Part shown: positions 41,550-52,945 of the stretch, one piece after another
Layout of the letters: each line of letters begins with the position of its first letter
Position numbering within the stretch: the stretch's first letter is position 1
From: JADJOY01 sp016713535 [NCBI: Deltaproteobacteria bacterium]
GTDB taxonomy: Bacteria; JADJOY01
Direction of reading: 5' to 3'
NCBI GenBank assembly: GCA_016713535.1
Contig: JADJOY010000032.1
Location: forward strand, 1-64,000
DNA: 64,000 nt
Program-made: the position numbers and the translations under genes
Notes under the pieces: model-generated
The model's database searches: none
Told to the model about the DNA's origin: nothing
Seen by the model: only the letters and a program-made list of their open reading frames with translations

Positions 41550-42575
41550 ATGAACGAGCCCTGGATGATCTCCAACCTGGTGGTCGTGGCGATGCTGGTG
41601 GGCGCCGTGGGGGTGGCGCGCGCCATCCGCCGCGACCGCCTGTGGCTCGAGGCCTCGCGCGACCTGGTGCGGCGCCGCCCGGTCGCGCTGGTGGTGATCG
41701 CGCTCTACCTGGTCGTGGCGCTCGTCGACTCGGTGCGCTGGGTGGGCGGCGCCGCCGTGGGCGGCGACGCGGTGGCCGCTCACGAGGCCCGCAGCCCCAT
41801 CGACCGCCTGTTCGCAGGCTCGCAGGAGAAGAGCTACTCGGCGCCGTTCGCGAAGGTCGAGTTCTACGGCGGCGCACCGCTCGAGCATCCCGGCAAGCAC
41901 CCGCTCGGCACCGACGTGCTCGGGCGCGACTGCCTGTACCTGCTGCTCAAGGGCGCGCGCGTGGCGCTCCTGATCGGCGGCGTGACCAGCCTGATCGCGA
42001 TCCCGCTCGCGCTGCTGTTCGGGGTGTCGGCCGGCTTCGTCGGCGGCAAGGTCGACGACGCGGTGTTCTTCGTCATGTCCACCCTCGCGTCGATGCCGGC
42101 GCTGCTCCTGGTGATCGCGCTGGTGATGGCGCTCGGACGCGGCACGCTGCAGGTGTGCATCGCCCTCGGCGTCACGAGCTGGGTCAACTTCTGCCGCATG
42201 TCGCGCGGCGAGACCTTCAAGCTGCGCGAGATGGAGTACGTGCAGGCGGCGCGCGCCCTCGGCGTGAGCGAGGTGCGGATCGTGTTCCGCCACATCCTGC
42301 CCAACCTGTCGCACCTGATCGTGATCACCTTCGTGCTCACGTTCTCCGGCCTGGTGCTCTCGGAGGCGGTGCTCTCGTTCCTCGGCATCGGCGTGCAGGG
42401 GAGCTGGGGGCAGATGATCGACCGCGCCCGCGACGAGCTCGCCCGCGAGCCCGCGGTGTGGTGGAACCTGACCGCGGCCGGCATCGCGCTCCTGGTGCTG
42501 ATCCTCGCCGTGAACGTGGTCGGCGACGCGATCCGCGACGTCCTCGACCCGCGCACGCTGCGCGAGAACCAGTGA
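41550..42575 (+). CDS. Peptide ABC transporter permease, DppC/OppC type
   Basis: 341 residues. The OppC core has HPLGTDVLGRDCLYLLLKGAR, the EAA loop EYVQAARALGVSEVRIVFRH and an end in IRDVLDPRTLREN. The N-terminus is extended: an extra TM helix (MISNLVVVAMLVGAVGVARA) precedes the usual first helix. The soluble loop between TM helices includes QEKSYSAPFAKVEFYGG. Pairs with the permease upstream to form the channel. Confidence 0.93.
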   Translation: MNEPWMISNLVVVAMLVGAVGVARAIRRDRLWLEASRDLVRRRPVALVVIALYLVVALVDSVRWVGGAAVGGDAVAAHEARSPIDRLFAGSQEKSYSAPFAKVEFYGGAPLEHPGKHPLGTDVLGRDCLYLLLKGARVALLIGGVTSLIAIPLALLFGVSAGFVGGKVDDAVFFVMSTLASMPALLLVIALVMALGRGTLQVCIALGVTSWVNFCRMSRGETFKLREMEYVQAARALGVSEVRIVFRHILPNLSHLIVITFVLTFSGLVLSEAVLSFLGIGVQGSWGQMIDRARDELAREPAVWWNLTAAGIALLVLILAVNVVGDAIRDVLDPRTLRENQ

Positions 42576-42603
42576 TACCCGACCCGCGCCGAGAGCCTCC
42601 CCG

Positions 42604-43577
42604 ATGCCGCCGCTGCTGACCGTCTCGGACCTCACCACCACCTTCCCCAGCGACGGGCGACGTGTGCCCGTGGTCGACCACGTGAGCTTCACGATCGAGC
42701 GCGGCGAGGTGTTCGCGCTGGTCGGCGAGTCCGGGTGCGGCAAGTCGATGAGCGCGCTCAGCCTGCTGCGCCTCGTGCCCAAGCCGGGGCGCATCGACGC
42801 CGGCTCGATCGTCCTCGAAGGACGCGACGTCCTGGCGCTCTCGGTCAACGAGATGCGCGCGGTGCGCGGCTTCGACATCGCGATGATCTTCCAGGAACCG
42901 ATGACGAGCCTGAACCCGGTGGTGCCGTGCGGCGCGCAGGTGGTCGAGGCCATCCGCCTCCACGAGAAGGTCACCAAGGCGGCGGCGCGCGAGCGCACCG
43001 TGGCGCTCTTCAAGCGCGTCGGCATCCCCGATCCCGAGCAGCGCTTCGACGCCTACCCGCATCAGCTCTCGGGCGGCCTCAAGCAGCGCGTGATGATCGC
43101 GATGGCGCTCTCGACCCACCCCAAGCTCCTGATCGCCGACGAGCCCACCACGGCCCTCGACGTGACCATCCAGGCGCAGATCCTCGAGCTGCTCCGCGAC
43201 CTCCGCCGCGACCTCGGCATGACGATCATCCTCATCACCCACGACCTCGGCGTGGTGAGCGAGCTCGCCGACCGGGTCGCGGTCATGTACGCCGGGCGCA
43301 TCGTCGAGACCGGCCGCACCCGCGACGTCATCGACGCGCCGCTGCACCCCTACACGCGCGGCCTGGTGCGCTCGATCCCGGCGCGCGCGCCGCGCGGCGT
43401 GCGGCTCCACGAGATCGCCGGCGTGGTGCCTCCGCCCACCGAGTGGCCGGACGGCTGTCGCTTCGCCAACCGCTGCCCGGCGGTGCTCGCCTACTGCGCC
43501 GAGCGCGTGCCTCCCGTCGAGACCCGCGAGCGCGACCACCAGGTGTGGTGCCACGCGGTCACCGCGGGGCTCCTGCC

Positions 43578-43581
<4 letters not shown>
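42604..43581 (+). CDS. Peptide ABC transporter ATPase, DppD/OppD type
   Basis: 325 residues. Walker [10 protein letters not shown]-loop [10 protein letters not shown], signature [15 protein letters not shown], Walker [15 protein letters not shown], switch His in LITHDLGVV. The C-terminal oligopeptide extension ([12 protein letters not shown], then [14 protein letters not shown] and VWCH) holds the Cys set that can bind a 4Fe-4S cluster in OppD/DppD proteins. The TGA overlaps the next gene's ATG. Confidence 0.95.
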
Positions 43582-44585
<1,004 letters not shown>

Positions 44586-44659
44586 AACCCACGGGACGCC
44601 CTGGAGCGCCCCCGCTCCGTCGGAGCGGAAGCCAATCGAGTGGCGTTCACCGAGTTTCG

Positions 44660-44688
44660 TTGACTCGTCACTCCCCGCTTGTTAGCGT
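44660..44688 (+). promoter_or_regulatory. Promoter TTGACT, 17 bp, TAGCGT with extended TG
   Basis: TTGACT (44660-44665) and TAGCGT (44683-44688) with 17 bp between and TG one base before the -10 (TGTTAGCGT). ATG of the MshEN gene is 31 nt downstream. The best-formed promoter in the window. Confidence 0.6.
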
Positions 44689-44718
44689 CGAAATCGGCGC
44701 TCCGGCGCCACCGACATC

Positions 44719-45888
44719 ATGACGTCCTCGTCCCCTCAGCGGGTTCCGATCGGGCAGCTCTTGATGGCCCGCAAGGCCATCTCGCAGCTCGAGCTCAACG
44801 CCGGGCTCGCTCACCAGAACCGCTGGGGCGGCAAGCTCGGCACGATCCTCAACAAGCTCGGCTTCATCAAGGAGTCGACGCTCAACCAGGTGCTGAGCGA
44901 GATCTTCCAGATGCCGGTCGTCAGCCTCGCGCAGACCGAGGTCGAGATGGACGCGCTGGAGCTCGTCCCGGCGGCGTTCGCTCGCGATCACTCGGTGCTG
45001 CCGCTCAAGCTCGAGCGCGCCCCGCGCAAGGTGCTGCACCTCGCGGTCTCGCGCCCCGAGGACACCGCGTCGGTCGACGAGCTCAAGTTCCTGTCCGGCA
45101 TCCCGCAGGTGCGGACCTACCTGGCCGGCGAGACCGAGCTGCAAGGCGCGATCTCGAAGTGCTATTCGGCCGCACCGGTGCCGGGAAAGAAGATCCGCCT
45201 CGGTGGAGTCGAGCTCGACACCGCCCACCACCCCTCGAAGGAGATGGTGATCGAGCGCTTCAGCAAGGAAGAGCTGATCCGCGCGATCGACACCCGCGAC
45301 CAGGGCGTCGCCGGGACCCTCGAGGAAATGGGCATCCTCGACATCCTCCAGATCCTCGGCGCGGGCGGGAAGACCGTCGCCATCCACCTGAGCGGTCCAC
45401 TCGGCAACGCTCGCATCTTCCTCACCGACGGGCACATCGTTCACGCCGAGACCGACCACGTCCAGGGCCCCCAGGCCGCGTACGAGCTGGTGAACTGGAT
45501 CGCCGGGACGTTCACGCTCAAGCCCCACCCGCCCGAGGTCCAGCGCACCATCTTCGAGAGCAACGATGCGCTCATCCTCGAGGGCCTGCGCCGGGCCGAC
45601 GAGCGCGAGGCGGACGATGGCGGCATCTCGCGGCTCCACTTCTACGAGCCGCCCACCACCAACGTGGTGGTCCCGCCTGCGCCGAATCCGGCCCCCGAGG
45701 TGGCACACGGCCCGTCGCACCCACCTGCGGCGGGCGCGACGGCGGCCGTGCCTCCGCCCGCGAGCGCGCCAGCCGATCCGGAGATGCTGTCGGTCGACAA
45801 GCAGATCCGGCTCCTGTTGCGGATCCTGGTACGGAAGGGCCTGCTGACCGAAACCGAAGCTCGCGCCATCCTGTACGGGAAGGTGTGA
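44719..45888 (+). CDS. MshEN-like and DUF4388 (PATAN) domain protein
   Basis: 389 residues. Residues about 10-150 resemble the type II/IV system ATPase N-domain (Msh[52 protein letters not shown]), which can bind cyclic-di-GMP. Residues about 200-300 are DUF4388/PATAN-like ([42 protein letters not shown]). A Pro/Ala linker and a short helical end follow. No ATPase domain, so it is probably a regulatory protein linking a nucleotide second messenger to surface or motility functions. It has its own promoter and sits between two peptide-ABC gene sets. Confidence 0.8.
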   Translation: MTSSSPQRVPIGQLLMARKAISQLELNAGLAHQNRWGGKLGTILNKLGFIKESTLNQVLSEIFQMPVVSLAQTEVEMDALELVPAAFARDHSVLPLKLERAPRKVLHLAVSRPEDTASVDELKFLSGIPQVRTYLAGETELQGAISKCYSAAPVPGKKIRLGGVELDTAHHPSKEMVIERFSKEELIRAIDTRDQGVAGTLEEMGILDILQILGAGGKTVAIHLSGPLGNARIFLTDGHIVHAETDHVQGPQAAYELVNWIAGTFTLKPHPPEVQRTIFESNDALILEGLRRADEREADDGGISRLHFYEPPTTNVVVPPAPNPAPEVAHGPSHPPAAGATAAVPPPASAPADPEMLSVDKQIRLLLRILVRKGLLTETEARAILYGKV

Positions 45889-45965
45889 GCCGGTCCGCGT
45901 AGCTGCGCCGTGGAGGCGGACGCGCGCGGCCGGCGCAGCGCCCCGCGCCACCCGAGGCCCGATCC

Positions 45966-46991
<1,026 letters not shown>

Positions 46992-46995
<4 letters not shown>

Positions 46996-48011
46996 CCGCC
47001 GCCGCGCACGCCAGCCAACACGCCGGTCCAGCTTCGCGCGAGACCGCCGAGCCGCTGCTCGTCACCCGCGATCTCACCAAGAGCTTCCCGGTGCGCGCGG
47101 GAATGCTCTCGGGACGGCGCGGCGAGGTGCGCGCCGTCGATCACGTGAGCATCGAGGTGTGGCCGGGCGAGACCCTCGGGCTGGTGGGCGAGAGCGGCTG
47201 CGGGAAGTCCACGCTCGGCCGCCTGGTGTTGCGCCTGATCGAGCCCACCTCGGGCTCGGTGCTCTTTCGGGGGCGTGACGTGGCGGCACTCTCGCGCGCC
47301 GAGCTCAAGGCCTTCCGCAAGCGGATGCAGATCGTCTTCCAGGACCCGTACGCGAGCCTGAACCCGCGCATGACGGTCGGCGAGGCGCTGGAGGAGCCGT
47401 TCGTGATCCACGGCGTCGGGACTCGCGCCGAGCGCCGCGAGCGCGTCACCGAGCTGCTCCACCGCGTCGGGCTCACGCCCGAGCACGCCTCCCACTACCC
47501 CCACGAGTTCAGCGGCGGCCAGCGCCAGCGCGTCGGCATCGCGCGCGCGCTCGCGCTGGATCCCGAGCTGATCGTCGCCGACGAGCCGGTGAGCGCCCTC
47601 GACGTCTCGATCCAGGCACAGGTCCTCAACCTGCTGGCCGACCTGCAGCGCGAGCTCCACCTCACGATGCTCTTCATCTCTCACGACCTGCGCGTGGTGC
47701 GGCACATGAGCCGGCGGGTCGCGGTGATGTACCTGGGCCGGCTGATCGAGGTCGCCCCGACCGCCACGATCTTCTCCGCGCCCGCCCACCCTTACACGCG
47801 GCTCTTGCTCGAGTCGGTGCCGGACCCCGACCCGCGCCGCCGGCGCAGAGCGGCGGTGCCGGTCGGCGACGTGCCGAGTCCGATCGATCCGCCCACCGGC
47901 TGCCACTTCCACCCACGCTGCCCGCTCGCCCAGGAGCGCTGCCGTGTCGAGGCGCCGGGCCTCACGCCACGCGGCCCCGAGCACGCCGCGGCCTGCTGGG
48001 CGAACACGTGA
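46992..48011 (+). CDS. Peptide ABC transporter ATPase, DppF type, second set
   Basis: 339 residues. [20 protein letters not shown], Walker [24 protein letters not shown], signature [15 protein letters not shown], Walker [36 protein letters not shown]-terminal [14 protein letters not shown]. Intact. It overlaps the preceding DppD-type gene (ATGA) and the following HEAT gene (GTGA). It may serve permeases elsewhere or replace the first ATPase pair; alignment with the first set shows clear divergence, not a recent copy. Confidence 0.93.
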
Positions 48012-49489
48012 GGCCGGGTCCGCGACCCTCCCTCCGCCGAGGCACGCCGACGGCGGCGCCGTGCGTGGTGGTTCCTTGCCTCGCGGCGGTGCTGGTCGCT
48101 GTCGCCGGCACGGCGCGCGCCGCGGCGAACGGGCCAGGCGAGCGCTTCGACGAGCTGCTCGCCGCGGGCGACCGCGCGGGTCTCGAGGTGCTGGTGCAGG
48201 GGCTGGCGGCACGAGAGCCGCCAGCACCCCTCGACGCGGAGCAGGTGAGCGTGGTGGCGGCGTGGGAGATCGTGACCGACACCGGCACCACCGGCCTCGG
48301 TCGCTACCAGGACCTGGCGCGGGCGCCTGGCGACCCGAAGTGGCGGATCCTCGAGGAGCTCAGCGAGCGCGTGCTGGCGCTCGCGCTCGTCGATCCCGGC
48401 GAGGACAAGCGCGGCTTCGCCATCGAGGAGATCGAGGACACCGGCCTCGAGCGCTTCATCGAGCCGCTCGACCGTGTCGTCGAGCGCGACCCGTCGCTCG
48501 ACACCCGCACCGCCGCTGCCCACGCCATCCGCCGTATCGGCGGGCGCAAGGCGCGCGCCGCCCTGCGCGCCGACCTCGCGAGCGAGGACGTACGGGTACG
48601 GCGCCTCGCCGCCGACGAGCTCGCGCGCATGAACGACAACACCGCGCTGCGCTACCTGCGCCGCGAGGCGCGCACCGGCACGCGCGACGACAAGCTGTGG
48701 GCCACCGAGCGCCTCGGCCGCCTCGGCGATCCATCCGCGTTCACGGTGCTGGAGACGCTCATCCAGGACCCCGAGGCGTGGTATCGCGCCGAGGTGGTGC
48801 GCGTCCTCGACAAGTACGACGATCCCCGCACCATCCCGGTGCTGCGCGTCGGCCTCGAGGACTCCTCCGACGAGGTGCGGCTCATCGCCGCCGCCGCCCT
48901 CGCCGACCTCAAGGACGCGACCGGCCTACCGCTGCTGCGCGACTTCGCGCGCTCCAAGCATCCCACCCAGCGGGTGCGCGCGTTCGAGAAGCTCGCGGTG
49001 CTCGACGACGCCGAGTCGGTGCCGCTGCTCCGCGAAGCCCTCGGTGACCCGAGCGAGCTGGTCCGCGACCAGGCCGCGCTCGCGCTGGAGAAGATGGGCG
49101 ACCCGCAGGGACGGGCCTACGTGACGCAGAAGCAAGGCACCTTCGGCTCGCTCGGCGCGCTCGCGGGCGCGCTGCTCGCGGGGCGCCGGGCGGCGCCCGA
49201 CCAGCCGCCTCCACCGCCACCCGAGGTGGCGGTCGAGACGCCCACGGTCGATCGCTACCAGCGCGCCCAGGCGCTCCGCGAGCTCGGTCAGATGGGCGCC
49301 GCGGGCGTGAGTGGGATCCGTACCGGCCTCGCCGACCCGGACCCCCTCGTGCGTCAGACCGCGTCGCGCGCGCTCGGCAAGAGCGGCGGCGAGACCGAGG
49401 TCGAGACGCTCGTGCCGCTGCTCGGCGACTCCGACACTCGAGTACGCTTCGCCGCCGCCGCCGCCATCCTGTCGATCCTCTCCCGATGA
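48008..49489 (+). CDS. Exported HEAT-repeat protein
   Basis: 493 residues. A signal peptide ([19 protein letters not shown]) suggests a periplasmic location. The mature protein is mostly HEAT/PBS-lyase repeats ([62 protein letters not shown]), interrupted by a Gly/Ala and Pro-rich break near residues 380-410 ([20 protein letters not shown]). Such solenoids bind proteins. Coupled by 4-bp overlaps to the ATPase before it and the sulfatase-like gene after it. Repeats resemble those of the two kinase-HEAT proteins. Confidence 0.85.
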   Translation: MRPGPRPSLRRGTPTAAPCVVVPCLAAVLVAVAGTARAAANGPGERFDELLAAGDRAGLEVLVQGLAAREPPAPLDAEQVSVVAAWEIVTDTGTTGLGRYQDLARAPGDPKWRILEELSERVLALALVDPGEDKRGFAIEEIEDTGLERFIEPLDRVVERDPSLDTRTAAAHAIRRIGGRKARAALRADLASEDVRVRRLAADELARMNDNTALRYLRREARTGTRDDKLWATERLGRLGDPSAFTVLETLIQDPEAWYRAEVVRVLDKYDDPRTIPVLRVGLEDSSDEVRLIAAAALADLKDATGLPLLRDFARSKHPTQRVRAFEKLAVLDDAESVPLLREALGDPSELVRDQAALALEKMGDPQGRAYVTQKQGTFGSLGALAGALLAGRRAAPDQPPPPPPEVAVETPTVDRYQRAQALRELGQMGAAGVSGIRTGLADPDPLVRQTASRALGKSGGETEVETLVPLLGDSDTRVRFAAAAAILSILSR

Positions 49490-51549
49490 CCACACGACCT
49501 TCCGGATCCTGGGCGCGCGAGCTGCGCGCCGCCCTCGCCCTCGGCGCCTCCGCCGGCGTGACGTGGGGGACGTTCGAGGACGTCCGCATCATGGCCCGGC
49601 GCTTCCACGTGCTGGGCACGCTCACGCCCGAGAACCTGGCGCTGTTGCGGCCCGAGGTGCTCCTCGAGGCCATGGGGCTCTACGCCGCGCTCTTCGCGAC
49701 GTTCCTGGTGCTCGTCACGGCGGTGCGCGCGGTGCTCGGGCGGCCGTCACGCGACGAGACCTCGAGCGTCGCCGAGCTCATGGGCTGGATCCTGCCCTTC
49801 TTCCTGCTCATGGCGTGGCGGCTCGCCATGAAGCTCGCCCTCGCCGGCAACCCGTACCTGACCAAGGTGCCGAACCCGTCCGCCGCGCAGTGGGCGGCGT
49901 TCGCCGCGGTGTCGCTGGGGGTGGCGCTCGGCGTGGGCGGAGCGCTCGCGCGGGTCGCGCGCGTGGCGTTCCTGGCGCCCCTCTTCCGGGTCGCATTCCA
50001 CGCGCGTCTCGCGGCGCTGCTGGTGGTGCTCCTCGGGCTGCCGTCGGTCTATCCGCTGATCGCGGTGCCACGGCCCGCCGAGACGGCGCTCGGCCGCAAG
50101 CTCGACGTCGAGCGCGACGCCGGCGCTCCCGCCCGCGACTGGAACGTGCTGGTGGTGGTGCTCGACACCACCCGCGCCGACCACCTCACGCCCTACGGCT
50201 ACGCCCGCGACACGACACCCTTCCTGACCACGCTCGCGGCGCAAGGCGTGCTGTTCGAGAACGCGCGCACGGTGGCGCCGTGGACGCTGCCCGCGCACAC
50301 CTCGCTCTTCACCGGGCTCTACCCGGCGAGCCACCACGTCCTCGCCAAGCACCTCTTCCTCGCGGCCGACGTGCCGACCCTCGCCGAGGTGCTCGGCTCT
50401 GCCGGCTACCAGACCGCGTGCTTCACCAACAACCCGTGGCTCGGAGGGCTGTCGGGCACGCACCGCGGCTTCGCGCACTTCGAGCCGGTGTGGAAGCAGC
50501 TTCATGCGCTCCACCACAGCATCTTCGACCTTCTCCCGCTCCGGGTGCTCGCGGACTTCCGCTCGGGAGTCCACGACGACGGCTCCGCCTTCACCCTCGC
50601 GCGGGTACGGAGCTGGCTCGACGACCGCGACCCCGCGCGGCCGTTCTTCGCGTTCGTGAACCTCATGGAGGCGCACCAGCCGAACTGGAACGGTCCGGGC
50701 TCGAAGCGCTACCTGCCGAGCGACCTCACCGAGAAGGACCTCGCCGACATGCGCATGGACTCGAAGCTCTACGAGTCCGGACGCGTGAAGCTCGACGCTC
50801 GCCAGCTCCAGATCCAGAAGGACCTCTACGACGGCGAGCTGACCTACCTCGACGGCCAGCTCGCGCGGCTGATCGACTCGCTGCGCGACGCCGGCGCTCT
50901 CGACCGGACGCTGCTGGTGATCACCGCCGATCACGGCGAGCTCTTCGGCGAGCAGGGCCAGATGGGCCACCAGTTCGCGCTCTGGGAACCGCTCCTCCAC
51001 GTGCCGCTGATCGTCGTCGCGCCCGACCACCCCGAGGTGGTCGCGCGCGGCGTGCGCAGCGACTACCCGGCGCAGCTCGTCGACGTGCCGGCGACGGTCA
51101 CGCGGCTGCTCGGGGTACGCGCGGCTGGCTTCGCGCGCGAAGGGATCTCACTGGCGCCGGTGCTGGCCGGCACGGGGCGGCCCGACCCACGCAAGCAGCT
51201 CGCCCAGTACGAGGTGCCCGACTTCGCGATCCGCGTGTTCCACGAGGTCTACCCCGAGCTCGAGCCGTGGTCGTTCGGCGGCGACCTGGCGGCGCTGATC
51301 GACGGCCCGTGGAAGGTGATCCAGCGCTTCCAGAACGGCTCGCGGACCGCCACCTCGCTCTATCGCCTCCCCGACGAGGGCACCGACCTGGCGCGCGACG
51401 AGCCCGCCACCCTCGACGTGATGACCCAGACCCTCGACGGGTGGCTCGCCGAGCACAAGGCCATCAACGGCGTCAGGCCGGCCGGCGGCGCCCGCACCAT
51501 GACCCCGGAAGAGATTCAGGCGATGAAGGCCCTCGGCTACGCGGGCTGA
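49486..51549 (+). CDS. Membrane sulfatase/phosphoethanolamine-transferase-like enzyme
   Basis: 687 residues. About five TM helices in the first 210 residues, then an alkaline-phosphatase-superfamily domain outside: VVVLDTTRADHLTPYGYARD (metal site), APWTLPAHTSLFTGLYP (nucleophile region), LLVITADHGELFGEQGQMGH (metal site). The nucleophile position has Thr (or Ser) and no Cys/Ser-x-Pro/Ala-x-Arg motif, so formylglycine is not expected; a transferase or non-classical hydrolase is more likely. Ends TPEEIQAMKALGYAG, common in this subfamily. ATG 49486 overlaps the HEAT stop. Confidence 0.8.
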   Translation: MTTRPSGSWARELRAALALGASAGVTWGTFEDVRIMARRFHVLGTLTPENLALLRPEVLLEAMGLYAALFATFLVLVTAVRAVLGRPSRDETSSVAELMGWILPFFLLMAWRLAMKLALAGNPYLTKVPNPSAAQWAAFAAVSLGVALGVGGALARVARVAFLAPLFRVAFHARLAALLVVLLGLPSVYPLIAVPRPAETALGRKLDVERDAGAPARDWNVLVVVLDTTRADHLTPYGYARDTTPFLTTLAAQGVLFENARTVAPWTLPAHTSLFTGLYPASHHVLAKHLFLAADVPTLAEVLGSAGYQTACFTNNPWLGGLSGTHRGFAHFEPVWKQLHALHHSIFDLLPLRVLADFRSGVHDDGSAFTLARVRSWLDDRDPARPFFAFVNLMEAHQPNWNGPGSKRYLPSDLTEKDLADMRMDSKLYESGRVKLDARQLQIQKDLYDGELTYLDGQLARLIDSLRDAGALDRTLLVITADHGELFGEQGQMGHQFALWEPLLHVPLIVVAPDHPEVVARGVRSDYPAQLVDVPATVTRLLGVRAAGFAREGISLAPVLAGTGRPDPRKQLAQYEVPDFAIRVFHEVYPELEPWSFGGDLAALIDGPWKVIQRFQNGSRTATSLYRLPDEGTDLARDEPATLDVMTQTLDGWLAEHKAINGVRPAGGARTMTPEEIQAMKALGYAG

Positions 51550-51579
51550 GACCGCCCCGTCTGCGGCACCGGATCACCC

Positions 51580-51660
51580 GCTTCAGGGCTGCGGTCCCTG
51601 GCAGCCGCCACGCCACGAGCGAAGCGCGTGCCGCGGCAGGGGGGCAGGGCCCCGCCGAGA
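51580..51660. repeat. Short repeat-like palindrome at converging gene ends
   Basis: GGCTGC...GCAGCC around GGTCCCTG (about 51587-51606) is a variant of the 27922/41475 family, followed by CACGCCACGAGCG and GGCAGGGCCCCGCCG-type text that recalls the CCCACCCC-box elements. It lies between the sulfatase-like stop and the radical SAM gene's probable true end. Confidence 0.4.
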
Positions 51661-52869
51661 CCGCGCCTCAGCGCATGTCGAGCGACCACAACAGCCCGTG
51701 CAGCGCCTGGCCTTGGCGAGCTTCGAGCGCTCGGTGCGCTCCATCAGGAAGAAGATCAGCGACTGGATCGGATCGATCGCGCGCGAGGAGCCGATCGCCG
51801 CCAGCAGGTCCTGATCCTTGGCTTCCGGCGAGAGAGTGGCGCCGGTCGAGCCGCGCAGCACGCAGCGCCGGCAGTAGAGCGGCGGGTTCGACGAGTTCAC
51901 CTTGCGGCGCAGCTTGCGGTACCTGCGGCCGTTCCAGATGGTCGCAAACGAGTCCTTCGAGAGGTCGCCGAGCACCTGGTCCGAGACGCAGCACGGGTGC
52001 ACCAGGCCCTTCTCGTCGATGCTCACCGAGGTCCACGGGTGGATGCACGGGTCGCGCGCCGGCACCTCGAGCTTCACCTTGCTGTTGGTCTTCATCGCCG
52101 GCACTTCGAAGACCGCCGGCGTGATCAGCGTGAGCGAGGCGCCATCCGCGAGCTTGCGGCACTCCTCGAACACCCGGTTGGCCTCGGCGCGGTGGTAGAC
52201 GAGCGACTGGTAGCGCTGCGCCTCGGTCTGCGGCATCAGGTTCGACATGCGCACGCCGTCGAGCCGGAGCTCGAGCGCCATCTGCACCACGTCGGGCATG
52301 TCGAGGAGGTTGTCGAGGAAGACGGTGGGCGACGCCCACACCTGTGCGCCGGTCGCGGCGTGGCGATCGCGGGCCTCGACGGCACCGCGGATGCTCGCCA
52401 TCAGGTTCTCGTAGCCGCGTCCGCGGATGCGCTTGTGGCCAGCCTCGGTGGCGGCGTCCATCGAGAAGTCGATGACCGCGCCGGCGGCCGCGAGGCGGTC
52501 GATCTGATCTGGGCGCAGCAACGTGCCGTTGGTGATGATCCACGGCCTGAGCCCCGGTCGCTGGATGCGCGCGTAGAACTCGTCGAAGTTCCGCGCCAGC
52601 ACCGCCTCGCCGTTGTTGTTGCCGCCGATCTTGACGGTCTCGAGAGTCGGCACCACGTCGCGGACGATGTGCTCGATCACCTCGAGCGACATGTCCGGCG
52701 CGTCGTCGGGAATCTTCGGGACGCTGCGGATCGGGCAGTGGGTGCAGTAGAGGTTGCAGCGGCCGGTGGGCGTGATCCACGCGAACACGGGGCCGTGCGC
52801 GGAGACCTCGGCGCGCTGCTCCATCGCGCGTCGCGACTCCTCGCTCGGCGGGGGAAACGGATAGCTCAT
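51583..52869 (-). CDS. Radical SAM protein with SPASM-like C-terminus
   Basis: Up to 428 residues. The radical SAM cluster motif is CNLYCTHC in WITPTGRCNLYC. Later segments are KIGGNNNGEAVLARNFDEFY, IITNGTLLRPDQIDRLAAAG and IDFSMDAAT. A SPASM/Twitch-like Cys set follows (CIHPWTSV, HPCCVSD, YCRRCVLRG) for an auxiliary Fe-S cluster. Such enzymes modify peptides, sugars or cofactors; no precursor peptide is visible nearby. ATG 52869 is chosen. The last 45 residues (CTGCCGRSTC and after) are doubtful: a shift near 51710 gives ALHGLLWSLDM then stop at 51668, a more protein-like end. Confidence 0.85.
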   Translation of the reverse strand: MSYPFPPPSEESRRAMEQRAEVSAHGPVFAWITPTGRCNLYCTHCPIRSVPKIPDDAPDMSLEVIEHIVRDVVPTLETVKIGGNNNGEAVLARNFDEFYARIQRPGLRPWIITNGTLLRPDQIDRLAAAGAVIDFSMDAATEAGHKRIRGRGYENLMASIRGAVEARDRHAATGAQVWASPTVFLDNLLDMPDVVQMALELRLDGVRMSNLMPQTEAQRYQSLVYHRAEANRVFEECRKLADGASLTLITPAVFEVPAMKTNSKVKLEVPARDPCIHPWTSVSIDEKGLVHPCCVSDQVLGDLSKDSFATIWNGRRYRKLRRKVNSSNPPLYCRRCVLRGSTGATLSPEAKDQDLLAAIGSSRAIDPIQSLIFFLMERTERSKLAKARRCTGCCGRSTCAEARSRRGPAPLPRHALRSWRGGCQGPQP

Positions 52870-52945
52870 CCCGTCTAGGGTGCCATAGCCGCGAAAACCG
52901 CGCCAACGCTGATGTTCGCGCGGCGCGCCCCGCCGCCGCAGCGGG

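Noticed and set aside
38748-43025. A 1425-codon ORF on the minus strand opposite the transporter operon
   Set aside because: It mirrors well-conserved plus-strand genes; the translation is His/Arg/Glu-rich without domains, as expected for antisense of G+C-rich codons.
51583-51715. Extra Cys-rich Fe-S motif CTGCCGRSTC at the end of the radical SAM protein
   Set aside because: The following residues run into repeat-like DNA and the alternative frame ends in a plausible native C-terminus, so I treat it as an artefact of a frame slip.
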